Assembly (NCBI RefSeq): GCF_003846175.1
Contig: NZ_ML123052.1
Coordinates: 1-36,475, forward strand
Source of the DNA: Streptomyces sp. ADI95-17
GTDB taxonomy: Bacteria > Actinomycetota > Actinomycetes > Streptomycetales > Streptomycetaceae
Length of the DNA stretch: 36,475 nucleotides
Reading direction: 5' to 3'
Shown piece after piece: positions 7,035 through 14,488 of the stretch (the stretch's first letter is position 1; every line of letters starts with the position of its first letter). The notes under the pieces were generated by a model that searched no databases, was not told the DNA's origin, and saw nothing but the letters and a program-made list of their open reading frames with translations. A program made the translations under genes and the position numbers.

Positions 7035-8225
7035 CTAGTCGTTCTTCAGGTCCTCGCCGTTGATACCCAGGCCCGGGAGGAGGCCGGGGAGGAGCGGCGG
7101 GAGGGTCACGTCCGGGGTGGGCGGGGTGCTGACCCGGCCGTCGTTGGACGGGACGGTGCCGGGGGGCGGGGTGCCGAACAGGCCGTCCGTGCCGCTGATC
7201 AGGCCCTCGGACGAGGCGCTGCCCGATCCCGAGGGGTGCGGCGAGGCGCTGTCGCCCGTACGGCCCTGGGAGGCCTCCGGCGACGTGGGCGCGGAGGGGG
7301 CGGTGTGCGAGGGGCGGGTGCCCCGTTCGGTGGTGCCCGACCGCCGGGCGTCGCCGCTGCTGTCCGGGGTGCGGGGCAGCAGTGACTGGAGCGGCTGGAC
7401 CTCTTCGTCTATGGCGTCGAAGACCGAGCTGACCTGGTCGCCGACGTCCGTCAGCTGCACGGGGAGCCGGTCGCGGAGGCTGCTCCAGCTGTCGCGGTGC
7501 GAGCGGGAGAAGGAGTCCAGGGTCTGGATGGGGCCGATGGCGCCGTTCTGCCGGTAGGCGGAGTGGAGCAGGCGGTGGCCCTCGCCGGCGTCGTGCATCA
7601 TGCCGTTGAGCGTGCGCCTGACCTCGCCGAGCTGTTCGTGGTCCAGGTCGCCGGAGCGGGCGCGTTCCATCAGCCGGCGGGCCTCGCTGAGCCGGGTGGA
7701 CGCCTGGTCCAGGTAGGCCTCGCCGCGGTCGGCGTCGCCGCTGGCCATGCCGAGGTGGATGTCCTCCATGCCGCGCTTGAGCCCGTACAGCGAATCACCC
7801 GGCAGGGCGTCGGAACTGGCAGCGGCCACTCCGCCGAAGGCGCCCGCCGCCACACCGACGGTGAGCCCGCCGGCCGCGAGGCCCTTCGTCCAGCGTGAAC
7901 GCGGACGCAATTTCCGGAGCGGGGAGGCCCGGTGGGCTCCCTTGGCCCGCTGTTCGGGCACCGTAGGGCCCGCGGACGCACCGCCCTGGGTGAACATGGC
8001 CTCCATGGCGGCGACGAGCTGGGCTCGCTGCACCACTTTGACCTCGGGATCCAACTCCGGCCTCGGTACCTCACCGAGGCCGTTCGCCAGGGCCAGCAAC
8101 GGTCCGTGGTCGGCCGGTTCGGCCGGTTCCTCGGGCTGTGCGGCCGCCGCACCGCGGAGCGACTGCTCCTCCAGGGCCTGGGCGAAGGCGTTCGCCCGCC
8201 GGTGTGCCGAAACGTTTGCGATCAC
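7035..8225 (-). CDS. rsbN: RsbN, membrane-bound anti-sigma factor of BldN
   Basis: A 396-residue single-pass membrane protein. Residues 1-80 are the cytoplasmic sigma-binding part, followed by a basic stretch (RKLRPRSRW), a membrane segment at about 113-137 and an outer domain (LPGDSLYGLKRGMEDIHLGM, the DUF5667-type block) ending in a Pro/Ser/Thr-rich tail. Its place directly downstream of bldN matches RsbN, which holds BldN inactive at the membrane and so delays chaplin and rodlin expression. GTG 8225 (MIANVSAHRR) is chosen because AGGAGG lies eight bases upstream; GTG 8234 would overlap that ribosome binding site. It is transcribed from its own BldN-type promoter about 130 bases upstream. 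Confidence 0.9.
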   Translation of the reverse strand: MIANVSAHRRANAFAQALEEQSLRGAAAAQPEEPAEPADHGPLLALANGLGEVPRPELDPEVKVVQRAQLVAAMEAMFTQGGASAGPTVPEQRAKGAHRASPLRKLRPRSRWTKGLAAGGLTVGVAAGAFGGVAAASSDALPGDSLYGLKRGMEDIHLGMASGDADRGEAYLDQASTRLSEARRLMERARSGDLDHEQLGEVRRTLNGMMHDAGEGHRLLHSAYRQNGAIGPIQTLDSFSRSHRDSWSSLRDRLPVQLTDVGDQVSSVFDAIDEEVQPLQSLLPRTPDSSGDARRSGTTERGTRPSHTAPSAPTSPEASQGRTGDSASPHPSGSGSASSEGLISGTDGLFGTPPPGTVPSNDGRVSTPPTPDVTLPPLLPGLLPGLGINGEDLKND

Positions 8226-8354
8226 TGGCGGCACCTCCTCTCGTCATGACGGTCGACTCCCCTGGGGTCCGGAAGGTTGCACACCTTGAGCGCTTCCACA
8301 CGAATGAGTGAGTGTCGGCGGACATGGGGTGACGACAGGGGGCCTGCAACCGGC

Positions 8355-8383
8355 ACAACGAGGGGCGCGGCACTTGGGTTACG
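8355..8383 (-). promoter_or_regulatory. BldN-type promoter of rsbN
   Basis: Read on the reverse strand, CGTAAC (8378-8383) is followed by 17 bases and CGTTGT (8355-8360). The BldN consensus is CGTAAC with a 16-17 base spacer to CGTTGA, so only the last -10 base differs. The predicted transcript start near 8348 gives a leader of about 120 bases to GTG 8225. This would let BldN make its own inhibitor. Confidence 0.75.
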
Positions 8384-8449
8384 CACGAAGGATGATCGGA
8401 CCAGTTCGTGACGGGGGCGTCGCCGAGAGTGACTCGGCCGGGGGTGTGG

Positions 8450-9226
8450 TCAGCGGGCATCATCCGGGAGGAGCCGGGCCAGCGTACGGACGGCGCGGTA
8501 CTGAAGGGTCTTGATCGCGCCCTCGTTCTTGCCCATGACCCGGGCGGTCTCGGCGACCGAGAGGCCCTGCAGGAAGCGCAGGGTCACGCACTCCTGCTGC
8601 TGGGGGTTGAGCCGGCGCACGGCCTGGAGCAGCGCGGCGTTGGAGAGGGACTCCAGGACGGAGTCCTCGGGACTGCGCTCGACCTCGTTGGCGTCGAGCA
8701 TTTCGCCGGTGGTCACTTCCAGCCGGAAGCGGCTGGACTTGAAGTGGTCGGCGACCAGATTGCGGGCGATGGTGACCAGCCAGGCGCCGAAGTCGCGGCC
8801 CTGCCAGGTGAACGTGGAGATGCGGCGCAGGGCGCGCAGGAAGGTCTCACTGGTGAGGTCCTCCGCCGTCGCCTTGCCGCCCACGCGGTAGTAGATGTAT
8901 CGGTAGACGGTGTCGCTGTACTGGTCGTAGAGGCGGCCGAAGGCGTCGGCCTCGCCGGCCTGTGCGCGCTCGACGAGATCCATCATGCGCGCGCTGTCGC
9001 TGTCGGCGGTGGGCCGACGAACGGTGGACGTGGTCGTTGCGCCGCGGTTGCTGCGTCTTCCGACCGCCGCACTGCGTTCGGCCATGGCGTAGCAGGGGCC
9101 GGCAGGTGCAGGGGCGGCAAATGCGGGTACGGCGTACGCGGTGGGGACGAAGCCGCGCAAGCGGTCGGCGACCGATGCGCGCAGCGTAGCCAGGCCCGAG
9201 GTGTCAACCCCGACGTGTGGGTACAC
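8450..9226 (-). CDS. bldN: BldN, ECF sigma factor for aerial development
   Basis: A 258-residue ECF sigma factor with an unusually long N-terminal extension of about 80 residues before the sigma-2 region. That extension is the hallmark of BldN, which is made as a proprotein and cut to a shorter active form. Sigma-2 spans about 85-165 (DAFGRLYDQYSDTVYRYIYY, DLTSETFLRALRRI) and sigma-4 about 195-252 (LNPQQQECVTLRFLQGLSV, HTH VAETARVMGKNEGAIKTLQY). BldN directs chaplin and rodlin genes and is needed for aerial hyphae. The start is GTG 9226 with GGGAG upstream. rsbN follows on the same strand 224 bases downstream. bldN is a known BldD target. Confidence 0.95.
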   Translation of the reverse strand: MYPHVGVDTSGLATLRASVADRLRGFVPTAYAVPAFAAPAPAGPCYAMAERSAAVGRRSNRGATTTSTVRRPTADSDSARMMDLVERAQAGEADAFGRLYDQYSDTVYRYIYYRVGGKATAEDLTSETFLRALRRISTFTWQGRDFGAWLVTIARNLVADHFKSSRFRLEVTTGEMLDANEVERSPEDSVLESLSNAALLQAVRRLNPQQQECVTLRFLQGLSVAETARVMGKNEGAIKTLQYRAVRTLARLLPDDAR

Positions 9227-9463
9227 GGGACTCCCAGAGGCAGAGCTTCCATCACGTGCAGTGCGAAACCGTCACTCGTCGTAGTGAGTGGTGGGTTCCG
9301 GAATGCGTCTGAGGAGAATAACGCTTCGTACAGGCAGTGCTACACCCAGTTGCTCAAATCATCGATTACGTCGCTTCTGTAGCGACTAAACGACGCATCA
9401 AGTAGCACATCGTGATCGTTTATTGATCGAATTACTTCGCTATCTGCCTGTCGGGGCGACGGG
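9227..9463. promoter_or_regulatory. AT-richer upstream region of bldN
   Basis: About 240 bases with clearly lower GC than the rest of the window. They contain an imperfect 16-base palindrome, TCACTCGTCGTAGTGA (9272-9287, one mismatched pair), 46 bases before the bldN start, and a second perfect hairpin, GTCGCT-tctgt-AGCGAC (9370-9386). The first is a candidate BldD-type site, though its spacing does not match the published 15-base consensus. I cannot place the -10 and -35 boxes with confidence. No ORF here is convincing. Confidence 0.5.
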
Positions 9464-9550
9464 TTGTGGTCGTGTGCGAGCAAGGCGACTGGCCGGAGCG
9501 GTCCGTGGGTAAGGGGTCCCGATCGGCCGGCGGGGTCCGGGCGTGGCCGA

Positions 9551-9572
9551 CCCGGCCCCCGGCGGGGCCGGG
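9551..9572 (-). terminator. Terminator after the HAD-IB gene
   Basis: CCCGGCCCC (9551-9559), a four-base loop CGGC and GGGGCCGGG (9564-9572) make a perfect 9-bp stem, 27 bases past the HAD-IB stop. It separates that gene from bldN on the same strand. Confidence 0.6.
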
Positions 9573-9598
9573 CGGCGCGGGGCGGGGCGGAGGCCGGG

Positions 9599-10552
9599 TC
9601 AGCGGCGGCGGCGGTGCAGGGCGACGGCGGCCGCGGTGCCGCCCGCGATCGCGCCGACGCCGGCCGCGGCCGGGATGCCGACCTTGGCCGCCTTGCGGCC
9701 CGTCCGGTAGTCCCGCAGCCGCCAGTCGAGCGCGCGGGCGTGTTTGCGGAGCTTGGCGTCCGGGTTGATCGCGTACGGGTGTCCGACCAGGGACAGCATC
9801 GGGATGTCGTTGTGCGAATCGCTGTACGCCGCGCAGCGGTCGAGATCCAGGCCCTCGGCCGCGGCCAGGGCGCGGACCGCCTCGGCCTTCGCGGGGCCGT
9901 GCAGCGGCTCGCCGACCAGCCGGCCGGTGTAGACGCCGCCGACGGATTCGGCGACCGTGCCGAGCGCGCCGGTCAGGCCGAGCCGGCGGGCGATGATCGT
10001 GGCGGTCTCCACCGGGGCCGCGGTGACCAGCCAGACGCGCTGCCCGGCGTCGAGGTGGGCCTGGGCGAGGGCCCGGGTGCCGGGCCAGATGCGGTCGGCC
10101 ATGTACTCGTCGTAGATCTCCTCGCCGATGGACATCAGCTCGGAGACCCGGTGTCCCTTGACGATGGACAGGGCGCTGTCGCGGGCGTCCTGCATGTGTT
10201 CCGGGTCCTCGACGCCCGCCAGTCTGAACCAGGCCTGCTGCCAGGCGAACCGGGTCAGCTCGCGGCGCTGGAAGAACTTCCGCTTGTACAGGCCGCGGCC
10301 GAAGTGGAAGATCGCCGCGCCCTGCATGACGGTGTTGTCCAGGTCGAAGAAGGCGGCGGCCCGTTCGTCACCGACGACGGGGAAGGGTGCCTCCTCGGCC
10401 TCCGCCTTCGCGGCGGCGCCCTGCTCGGTGCCGGGGGGCTGTTCGTCGGGGAGGGTGGATTTCCGCGCTGCCTCAGCTGCTGCCTCGCCGGCCAGCACGC
10501 TCCGTGCTGTCGCGGGGCGCCTACGGGGTGTGAGCCATCCAAGAGCGGCCAT
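9599..10552 (-). CDS. HAD-IB family hydrolase (SerB/CicA-like)
   Basis: A 317-residue HAD phosphatase of subfamily IB. Residues 1-60 are a low-complexity leader. Motif I is AAFFDLDNTVMQG (about 65-77), motif II lies in VWLVTAAPVE, motif III Lys in HGPAKAEAV and motif IV in AAYSDSHNDIPML. The C-terminus has a Gly/Ala-rich hydrophobic segment (VGIPAAAGVGAIAGGTAAAV) followed by HRRRR, which looks like a tail anchor. Relatives include phosphoserine phosphatase-like enzymes; the substrate is unknown. No Shine-Dalgarno precedes the ATG, but TATGCT lies six bases upstream (10559-10564), so the transcript may be leaderless. It is divergent from the glutaredoxin-like gene. Confidence 0.85.
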   Translation of the reverse strand: MAALGWLTPRRRPATARSVLAGEAAAEAARKSTLPDEQPPGTEQGAAAKAEAEEAPFPVVGDERAAAFFDLDNTVMQGAAIFHFGRGLYKRKFFQRRELTRFAWQQAWFRLAGVEDPEHMQDARDSALSIVKGHRVSELMSIGEEIYDEYMADRIWPGTRALAQAHLDAGQRVWLVTAAPVETATIIARRLGLTGALGTVAESVGGVYTGRLVGEPLHGPAKAEAVRALAAAEGLDLDRCAAYSDSHNDIPMLSLVGHPYAINPDAKLRKHARALDWRLRDYRTGRKAAKVGIPAAAGVGAIAGGTAAAVALHRRRR

Positions 10553-10558
10553 GTCGTG

Positions 10559-10564
10559 AGCATA
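10559..10564 (-). promoter_or_regulatory. -10 box for leaderless HAD-IB gene
   Basis: On the reverse strand TATGCT is followed by CACGAC and the ATG at 10552. The -35 position has no good match. Confidence 0.4.
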
Positions 10565-10699
10565 GCCAGTCGGTTCGGCCCTTCCCGACCTGCCGGGATG
10601 CCGCGGCGTGAACTCTCGGCTGCCGATTTGTTAAACGGGTGATTCCGGGCGTACCGGATCAAGGGCGGAACAGTTTCCCTCCCGGCGCAGAATGAAGGC

Positions 10700-10975
10700 A
10701 TGAGTGCCCTGTTTCGACGTACGAAGAAGAAGCCCGCGGACCGCGTGGTGACCCTGGTCGGGAAGCCCGGATGTCACCTCTGCGACGACGCGAGGCGGGT
10801 GGTGCGGGAAGTGTGCGAGGAGACCGGCGCGTCCTGGGAGGAGAAGGACATCACCGTGGACGAGGAGCTGCACCGGGAGTACTGGGAGCAGATTCCGGTG
10901 GTGCTGATCGATGACGAACAGCACACGTTCTGGCGGGTGGACCCGGCGAGGCTGCGCGCGGCACTGGGGTCGTGA
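10700..10975 (+). CDS. Glutaredoxin-family protein
   Basis: A 91-residue thioredoxin-fold protein (DUF836/glutaredoxin-like). The redox site is GKPGCHLCDDA, a CxxC pair at Cys24 and Cys27, and the cis-proline loop is EQIPVVLIDDE. The N-terminus is short and basic. Streptomyces uses mycothiol rather than glutathione, so the true partner thiol is uncertain. The ATG at 10700 has only a weak AAGG upstream. It lies on the same strand as rex with a gap of about 270 bases holding hairpins and the Rex operator, so it is probably a separate transcript; the redox theme is shared. Confidence 0.85.
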   Translation: MSALFRRTKKKPADRVVTLVGKPGCHLCDDARRVVREVCEETGASWEEKDITVDEELHREYWEQIPVVLIDDEQHTFWRVDPARLRAALGS

Positions 10976-11152
10976 GCGAAAGACGGTTACCATCGTGGGC
11001 GTTTTGAGTGCTCTCGGGGGAGTGGCTGTGAGGAGTGTGTGCCGCTTTGCCCCCTTCGGGCCCGCAACGGGCTGATGCGATCCTTGGTTCCGGGATCGCG
11101 CGACGAATGTGCGTGACCCCGGTCACTTTGACCGGACAAAACGGACACTATC

Positions 11153-11172
11153 TTTGTGCACGTGTTCACAAA
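11153..11172 (+). promoter_or_regulatory. Rex operator (ROP) upstream of rex
   Basis: TTTGTGCACGTGTTCACAAA is a near-perfect inverted repeat. It matches the Rex operator pattern TGTGAACnnnTTCACA with one change in the left half (C for A). It lies 75 bases before the rex start. TTGTGC (11154) with TAGCCT (11177) at 17-base spacing is a possible promoter that the operator would cover. Rex released by NADH would thus derepress its own operon. Confidence 0.9.
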
Positions 11173-11247
11173 GACATAGCCTGCATTCGACGGGGCGGTC
11201 TTGGGAAATACGGCCGCCTGCAGCCCCGCTCATCCCGCAGGAGCACC

Positions 11248-12015
11248 GTGGCAACTGGCCGAACTCACCGACCGGCGACCCGTAGCCGAGGAATTCCCGA
11301 GGCCACCGTCGCCCGACTTCCGCTGTATCTGCGCGCACTGACCGCGCTCTCCGAGCGCTCGGTACCCACGGTCTCGTCCGAGGAACTCGCCGCGGCGGCG
11401 GGGGTCAATTCCGCCAAGCTGCGCAAGGACTTCAGCTACCTCGGCTCGTACGGGACGCGCGGCGTCGGCTACGACGTCGAGTATCTCGTGTACCAGATCT
11501 CCCGCGAACTCGGGCTCACCCAGGACTGGCCGGTCGTGATCGTCGGTATCGGTAACCTCGGCGCCGCGCTCGCCAACTACGGCGGCTTCGCCTCCCGCGG
11601 TTTCCGGGTCGCCGCACTGATCGACGCCGACCCCGCGATGGCCGGAACGCCGGTCGCGGGCATCCCCGTGCAGCACGCCGACGAACTGGAGCGGATCGTC
11701 GGTGACAACGGCGTGTCGATCGGTGTCATCTCGACCCCGGCCGGTGCCGCGCAGCAGGTCTGCGACCGGCTCGTCGCGGCGGGCGTCACCTCCATCCTGA
11801 ACTTCGCGCCGACCGTGCTGTCCGTGCCCGACGGTGTCGACGTCCGCAAGGTCGACCTCTCCATCGAGCTCCAGATCCTCGCCTTCCACGAGCAGCGCAA
11901 GGCCGGCGAGGACACCACCGAGAGCAGCCCGGACCCGGCCGCACCCCCGGTGCGCTCGGCCTCCGGCAGCCGGAAGGGACCCGACGGGGACATGCCCGCC
12001 GTGATGCCGGCATGA
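11248..12015 (+). CDS. rex: Rex, redox-sensing transcriptional repressor
   Basis: A 255-residue repressor. The N-terminal winged helix spans about 15-80 (PEATVARLPLYLRALTAL, VSSEELAAAAGVNSAKLRKD, DFSYLGSYGTRGVGYDVEYL) and the Rossmann fold starts at about 88 (VVIVGIGNLGAALANYGGF, the GxGxxG dinucleotide loop). Rex senses NADH/NAD ratio and, when NADH rises, leaves promoters of respiratory and heme genes. GTG 11248 is chosen because GGAG sits just upstream and the N-terminus then matches the family; earlier in-frame starts would include the operator. The last 30 residues are low-complexity. The stop overlaps the hemA ATG (ATGA), so the genes are translationally coupled. Confidence 0.95.
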   Translation: MATGRTHRPATRSRGIPEATVARLPLYLRALTALSERSVPTVSSEELAAAAGVNSAKLRKDFSYLGSYGTRGVGYDVEYLVYQISRELGLTQDWPVVIVGIGNLGAALANYGGFASRGFRVAALIDADPAMAGTPVAGIPVQHADELERIVGDNGVSIGVISTPAGAAQQVCDRLVAAGVTSILNFAPTVLSVPDGVDVRKVDLSIELQILAFHEQRKAGEDTTESSPDPAAPPVRSASGSRKGPDGDMPAVMPA

Positions 12016-13505
12016 GTCTTCTCGTCGTAGGACTGAGCCACCGCAGTGCCCCGGTCTCCGTACTGGAGCGGGCCTCGCTGCCCGCCGAGGCGCAGGCCAA
12101 GCTGCTCCAGGACACGCTCGCCGCGGAGCCCGCGGTCGAGGCCGCCGTGCTGGCCACCTGCAACCGCATCGAGCTGTACGCCGACGTGGACAAGTTCCAC
12201 GCGGGCGTCGCGGAGCTGTCCACGCTCCTCGCCCAGCACAGCGGCGTCGGGCTGGACGAGCTCACTCCGTATCTCTATGTGCACTACGAGGACCGGGCCG
12301 TCCACCACCTCTTCTCGGTGGCGTGCGGGCTGGACTCGATGGTCGTCGGCGAGGGGCAGATCCTCGGCCAGATCAAGGACGCGCTGGCGCTGGGGCAGGA
12401 GCTCCACACCGCCGGCCGGCTGCTGAACGACCTGTTCCAGCAGGCCCTGCGGGTCGGCAAGCGGGCTCACAGCGAGACCGGGATCGACCGGGCCGGGCAG
12501 TCGCTCGTCACCTTCGGTCTCGAACAGCTCGCGGCCGGTGCGGACGTCGCCGACTGGGCCGCGGGCAAGCGCGCGCTGGTGATCGGCGCGGGCTCGATGT
12601 CCTCGCTCGCCGCCGCCACCCTGGCCCGTACCGGTGTCGCCGAGATCGTCGTCGCCAACCGGACCCGTGCCCGCGCCGACCGGCTCGTCGAGATCCTGGT
12701 CCAGCCCGGAGGCACGGGCGTGGCCGCCCGTGCCGTGGAGATGGCCGCGGTCCGCGACGAACTGACACGTGCCGACGTCGTCGTCTCCTGCACCGGCGCC
12801 ACCGGTCTGGTGCTGACCGCGGAGGCCGTCGCCACCGCGCTCGGACTGGACATCGACGACGCCGCCGAGACGCCCGCCGCACCCGCGGTGCCCGCTCCCG
12901 CCCCGGCCGACGCCGACCGGCACGCCGCCTGGGTGGAGAACGGCAGCGCGGTGCGCCAGGCGGTCCGCCGGGCCACCGTGCCCGCCCAGGGCGCCGGCCC
13001 CGTACGCCTGGCCCTGCTCGACCTCGCGATGCCGCGTGACATCGACGGCGGGGCCGCCCGGCTCGACGGTGTGCGCCTCGTCGACATCGAGTCGCTCGCG
13101 GAGGCGTCGGCGGACGCCCCGATGGCCGCCGACGTGGACCAGGTGCGCACCATCGTCGCCGACGAGGTCGCCGCCTTCGGCGCCGCCCAGCGCGCCGCCC
13201 ACATCACCCCGACCGTCGTCGCGCTGCGCACGATGGCCGCCGGAGTGGTCGCGGGCGAGATCGCGCGACTGGACGGACGCCTCCCCGACCTGGACGAGAA
13301 GCAGCGCGCCGAGATCACGCAGACCGTGCGCCGCGTCGTCGACAAACTCCTGCACGCGCCCACCGTGCGGGTCAAGCAGCTCGCCAGCGAGCCCGGCGGC
13401 GCCGGGTACGCCGATGCGCTGCGGGAACTCTTCGACCTCGACCCGCAGACGGTCGCCGCCGTCTCCCGGGCAGACCTGAACGACCCGAATCGAGGGCGGT
13501 CATGA
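12012..13505 (+). CDS. hemA: Glutamyl-tRNA reductase
   Basis: A 497-residue enzyme that reduces glutamyl-tRNA to glutamate-1-semialdehyde with NADPH, the first step of the C5 tetrapyrrole pathway. The active-site Cys50 lies in VLATCNRIELY, the conserved block GLDSMVVGEGQILGQIKDA follows, the NADPH fold carries LVIGAGSMSSLAA, and the dimerisation helix is at the C-terminus. An Ala/Pro-rich insert of about 25 residues (TPAAPAVPAPAPADAD) lies after the Rossmann domain; such inserts are common in Streptomyces proteins. It overlaps rex upstream and hemC downstream, each by four bases. Confidence 0.96.
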   Translation: MSLLVVGLSHRSAPVSVLERASLPAEAQAKLLQDTLAAEPAVEAAVLATCNRIELYADVDKFHAGVAELSTLLAQHSGVGLDELTPYLYVHYEDRAVHHLFSVACGLDSMVVGEGQILGQIKDALALGQELHTAGRLLNDLFQQALRVGKRAHSETGIDRAGQSLVTFGLEQLAAGADVADWAAGKRALVIGAGSMSSLAAATLARTGVAEIVVANRTRARADRLVEILVQPGGTGVAARAVEMAAVRDELTRADVVVSCTGATGLVLTAEAVATALGLDIDDAAETPAAPAVPAPAPADADRHAAWVENGSAVRQAVRRATVPAQGAGPVRLALLDLAMPRDIDGGAARLDGVRLVDIESLAEASADAPMAADVDQVRTIVADEVAAFGAAQRAAHITPTVVALRTMAAGVVAGEIARLDGRLPDLDEKQRAEITQTVRRVVDKLLHAPTVRVKQLASEPGGAGYADALRELFDLDPQTVAAVSRADLNDPNRGRS

Positions 13506-14488
13506 CCGACAACTCAACCCCGGTCGCGGGGGCCGACAAGCCGCTGAGGCTCGGCACCCGGCGCAGCAAGCTCGCCATGGCGCAGTCCGGCATGGTTGCC
13601 GACGCCGTCAGCGAGGTGACCGGGCGCGCCGTCGAGCTCGTCGAGATCACCACGTACGGCGACACCTCGCGGGAGCACCTCGCGCAGATCGGCGGCACCG
13701 GTGTGTTCGTCGCGGCGCTGCGCGACGCGCTGCTGCGCGGTGAGGTGGACTTCGCCGTCCACTCGCTCAAGGACCTGCCGACCGCGCAGCCCGAGGGCCT
13801 CGTGCTGGCCGCCGTGCCGGTGCGCGAGGACCCGCGCGACGTACTGGTGGCGCGGGACGGGCTGACCTTCGGGCAGCTGCCGTCCGGTGCCCGCATCGGT
13901 ACCGGCTCGCCGCGCCGCATGGCGCAGCTCAACGCGTACGCCCGTAACCACGGCCTCGACATCGAGACCGTGCCGATCCGGGGGAACGTCGATACGCGTA
14001 TCGGATTTGTCCGGAGCGGTGAGCTGGACGCGGTGGTACTCGCCGCGGCCGGGCTCAGCCGCCTCGGCCGGACCGGTGAGGTGACCGACTTCCTGTCGGT
14101 CGACACCGTCCTGCCCGCTCCCGGCCAGGGAGCACTGGCGATCGAGTGCGCTGAGACCAGCGCCGACCTCGCCGCAGCGCTCGCCGAGCTCGACGACCCG
14201 TACACCCGGGCCGCCGTGACCGCCGAGCGTGCCCTGCTCGCCGCCCTGGAGGCCGGCTGCTCCGCACCTGTGGGTGCGCTGGCCGACTTCCTGGCCGACG
14301 GACAGGCTGTCAACGAACTGCGCCTGCGCGGAGTCGTCGGTTCCACCGACGGTTCCTCGCTGGTGCAGCTGTCCACCACCGGTCCCGTTCCCACGTCGCA
14401 GGACGACGCGGCGGCCCTCGGTCGCGAACTCGCGTCCGAGATGCTCGCCAAGGGTGCGGCCGGTCTTATGGGGGAGCGAGCACTTTGA
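13502..14488 (+). CDS. hemC: Hydroxymethylbilane synthase (porphobilinogen deaminase)
   Basis: A 328-residue cytosolic enzyme joining four porphobilinogen molecules into hydroxymethylbilane. The dipyrromethane cofactor attaches to Cys253 in LEAGCSAPVGA. Other family blocks are LGTRRSKLAMAQSG at the N-terminus, FAVHSLKDLPT, GTGSPRRMAQL and IRGNVDTRI, which carry the cofactor-binding Arg residues. Length is normal. The ATG overlaps the hemA stop (ATGA) and its own TGA overlaps the TTG start of hemD, so translation is coupled through the operon. Confidence 0.96.
   Translation: MTDNSTPVAGADKPLRLGTRRSKLAMAQSGMVADAVSEVTGRAVELVEITTYGDTSREHLAQIGGTGVFVAALRDALLRGEVDFAVHSLKDLPTAQPEGLVLAAVPVREDPRDVLVARDGLTFGQLPSGARIGTGSPRRMAQLNAYARNHGLDIETVPIRGNVDTRIGFVRSGELDAVVLAAAGLSRLGRTGEVTDFLSVDTVLPAPGQGALAIECAETSADLAAALAELDDPYTRAAVTAERALLAALEAGCSAPVGALADFLADGQAVNELRLRGVVGSTDGSSLVQLSTTGPVPTSQDDAAALGRELASEMLAKGAAGLMGERAL

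Noticed and set aside
11577..13355. 592-residue reverse-strand ORF opposite rex and hemA
   Set aside because: Antisense shadow of conserved rex-hemA coding sequence.
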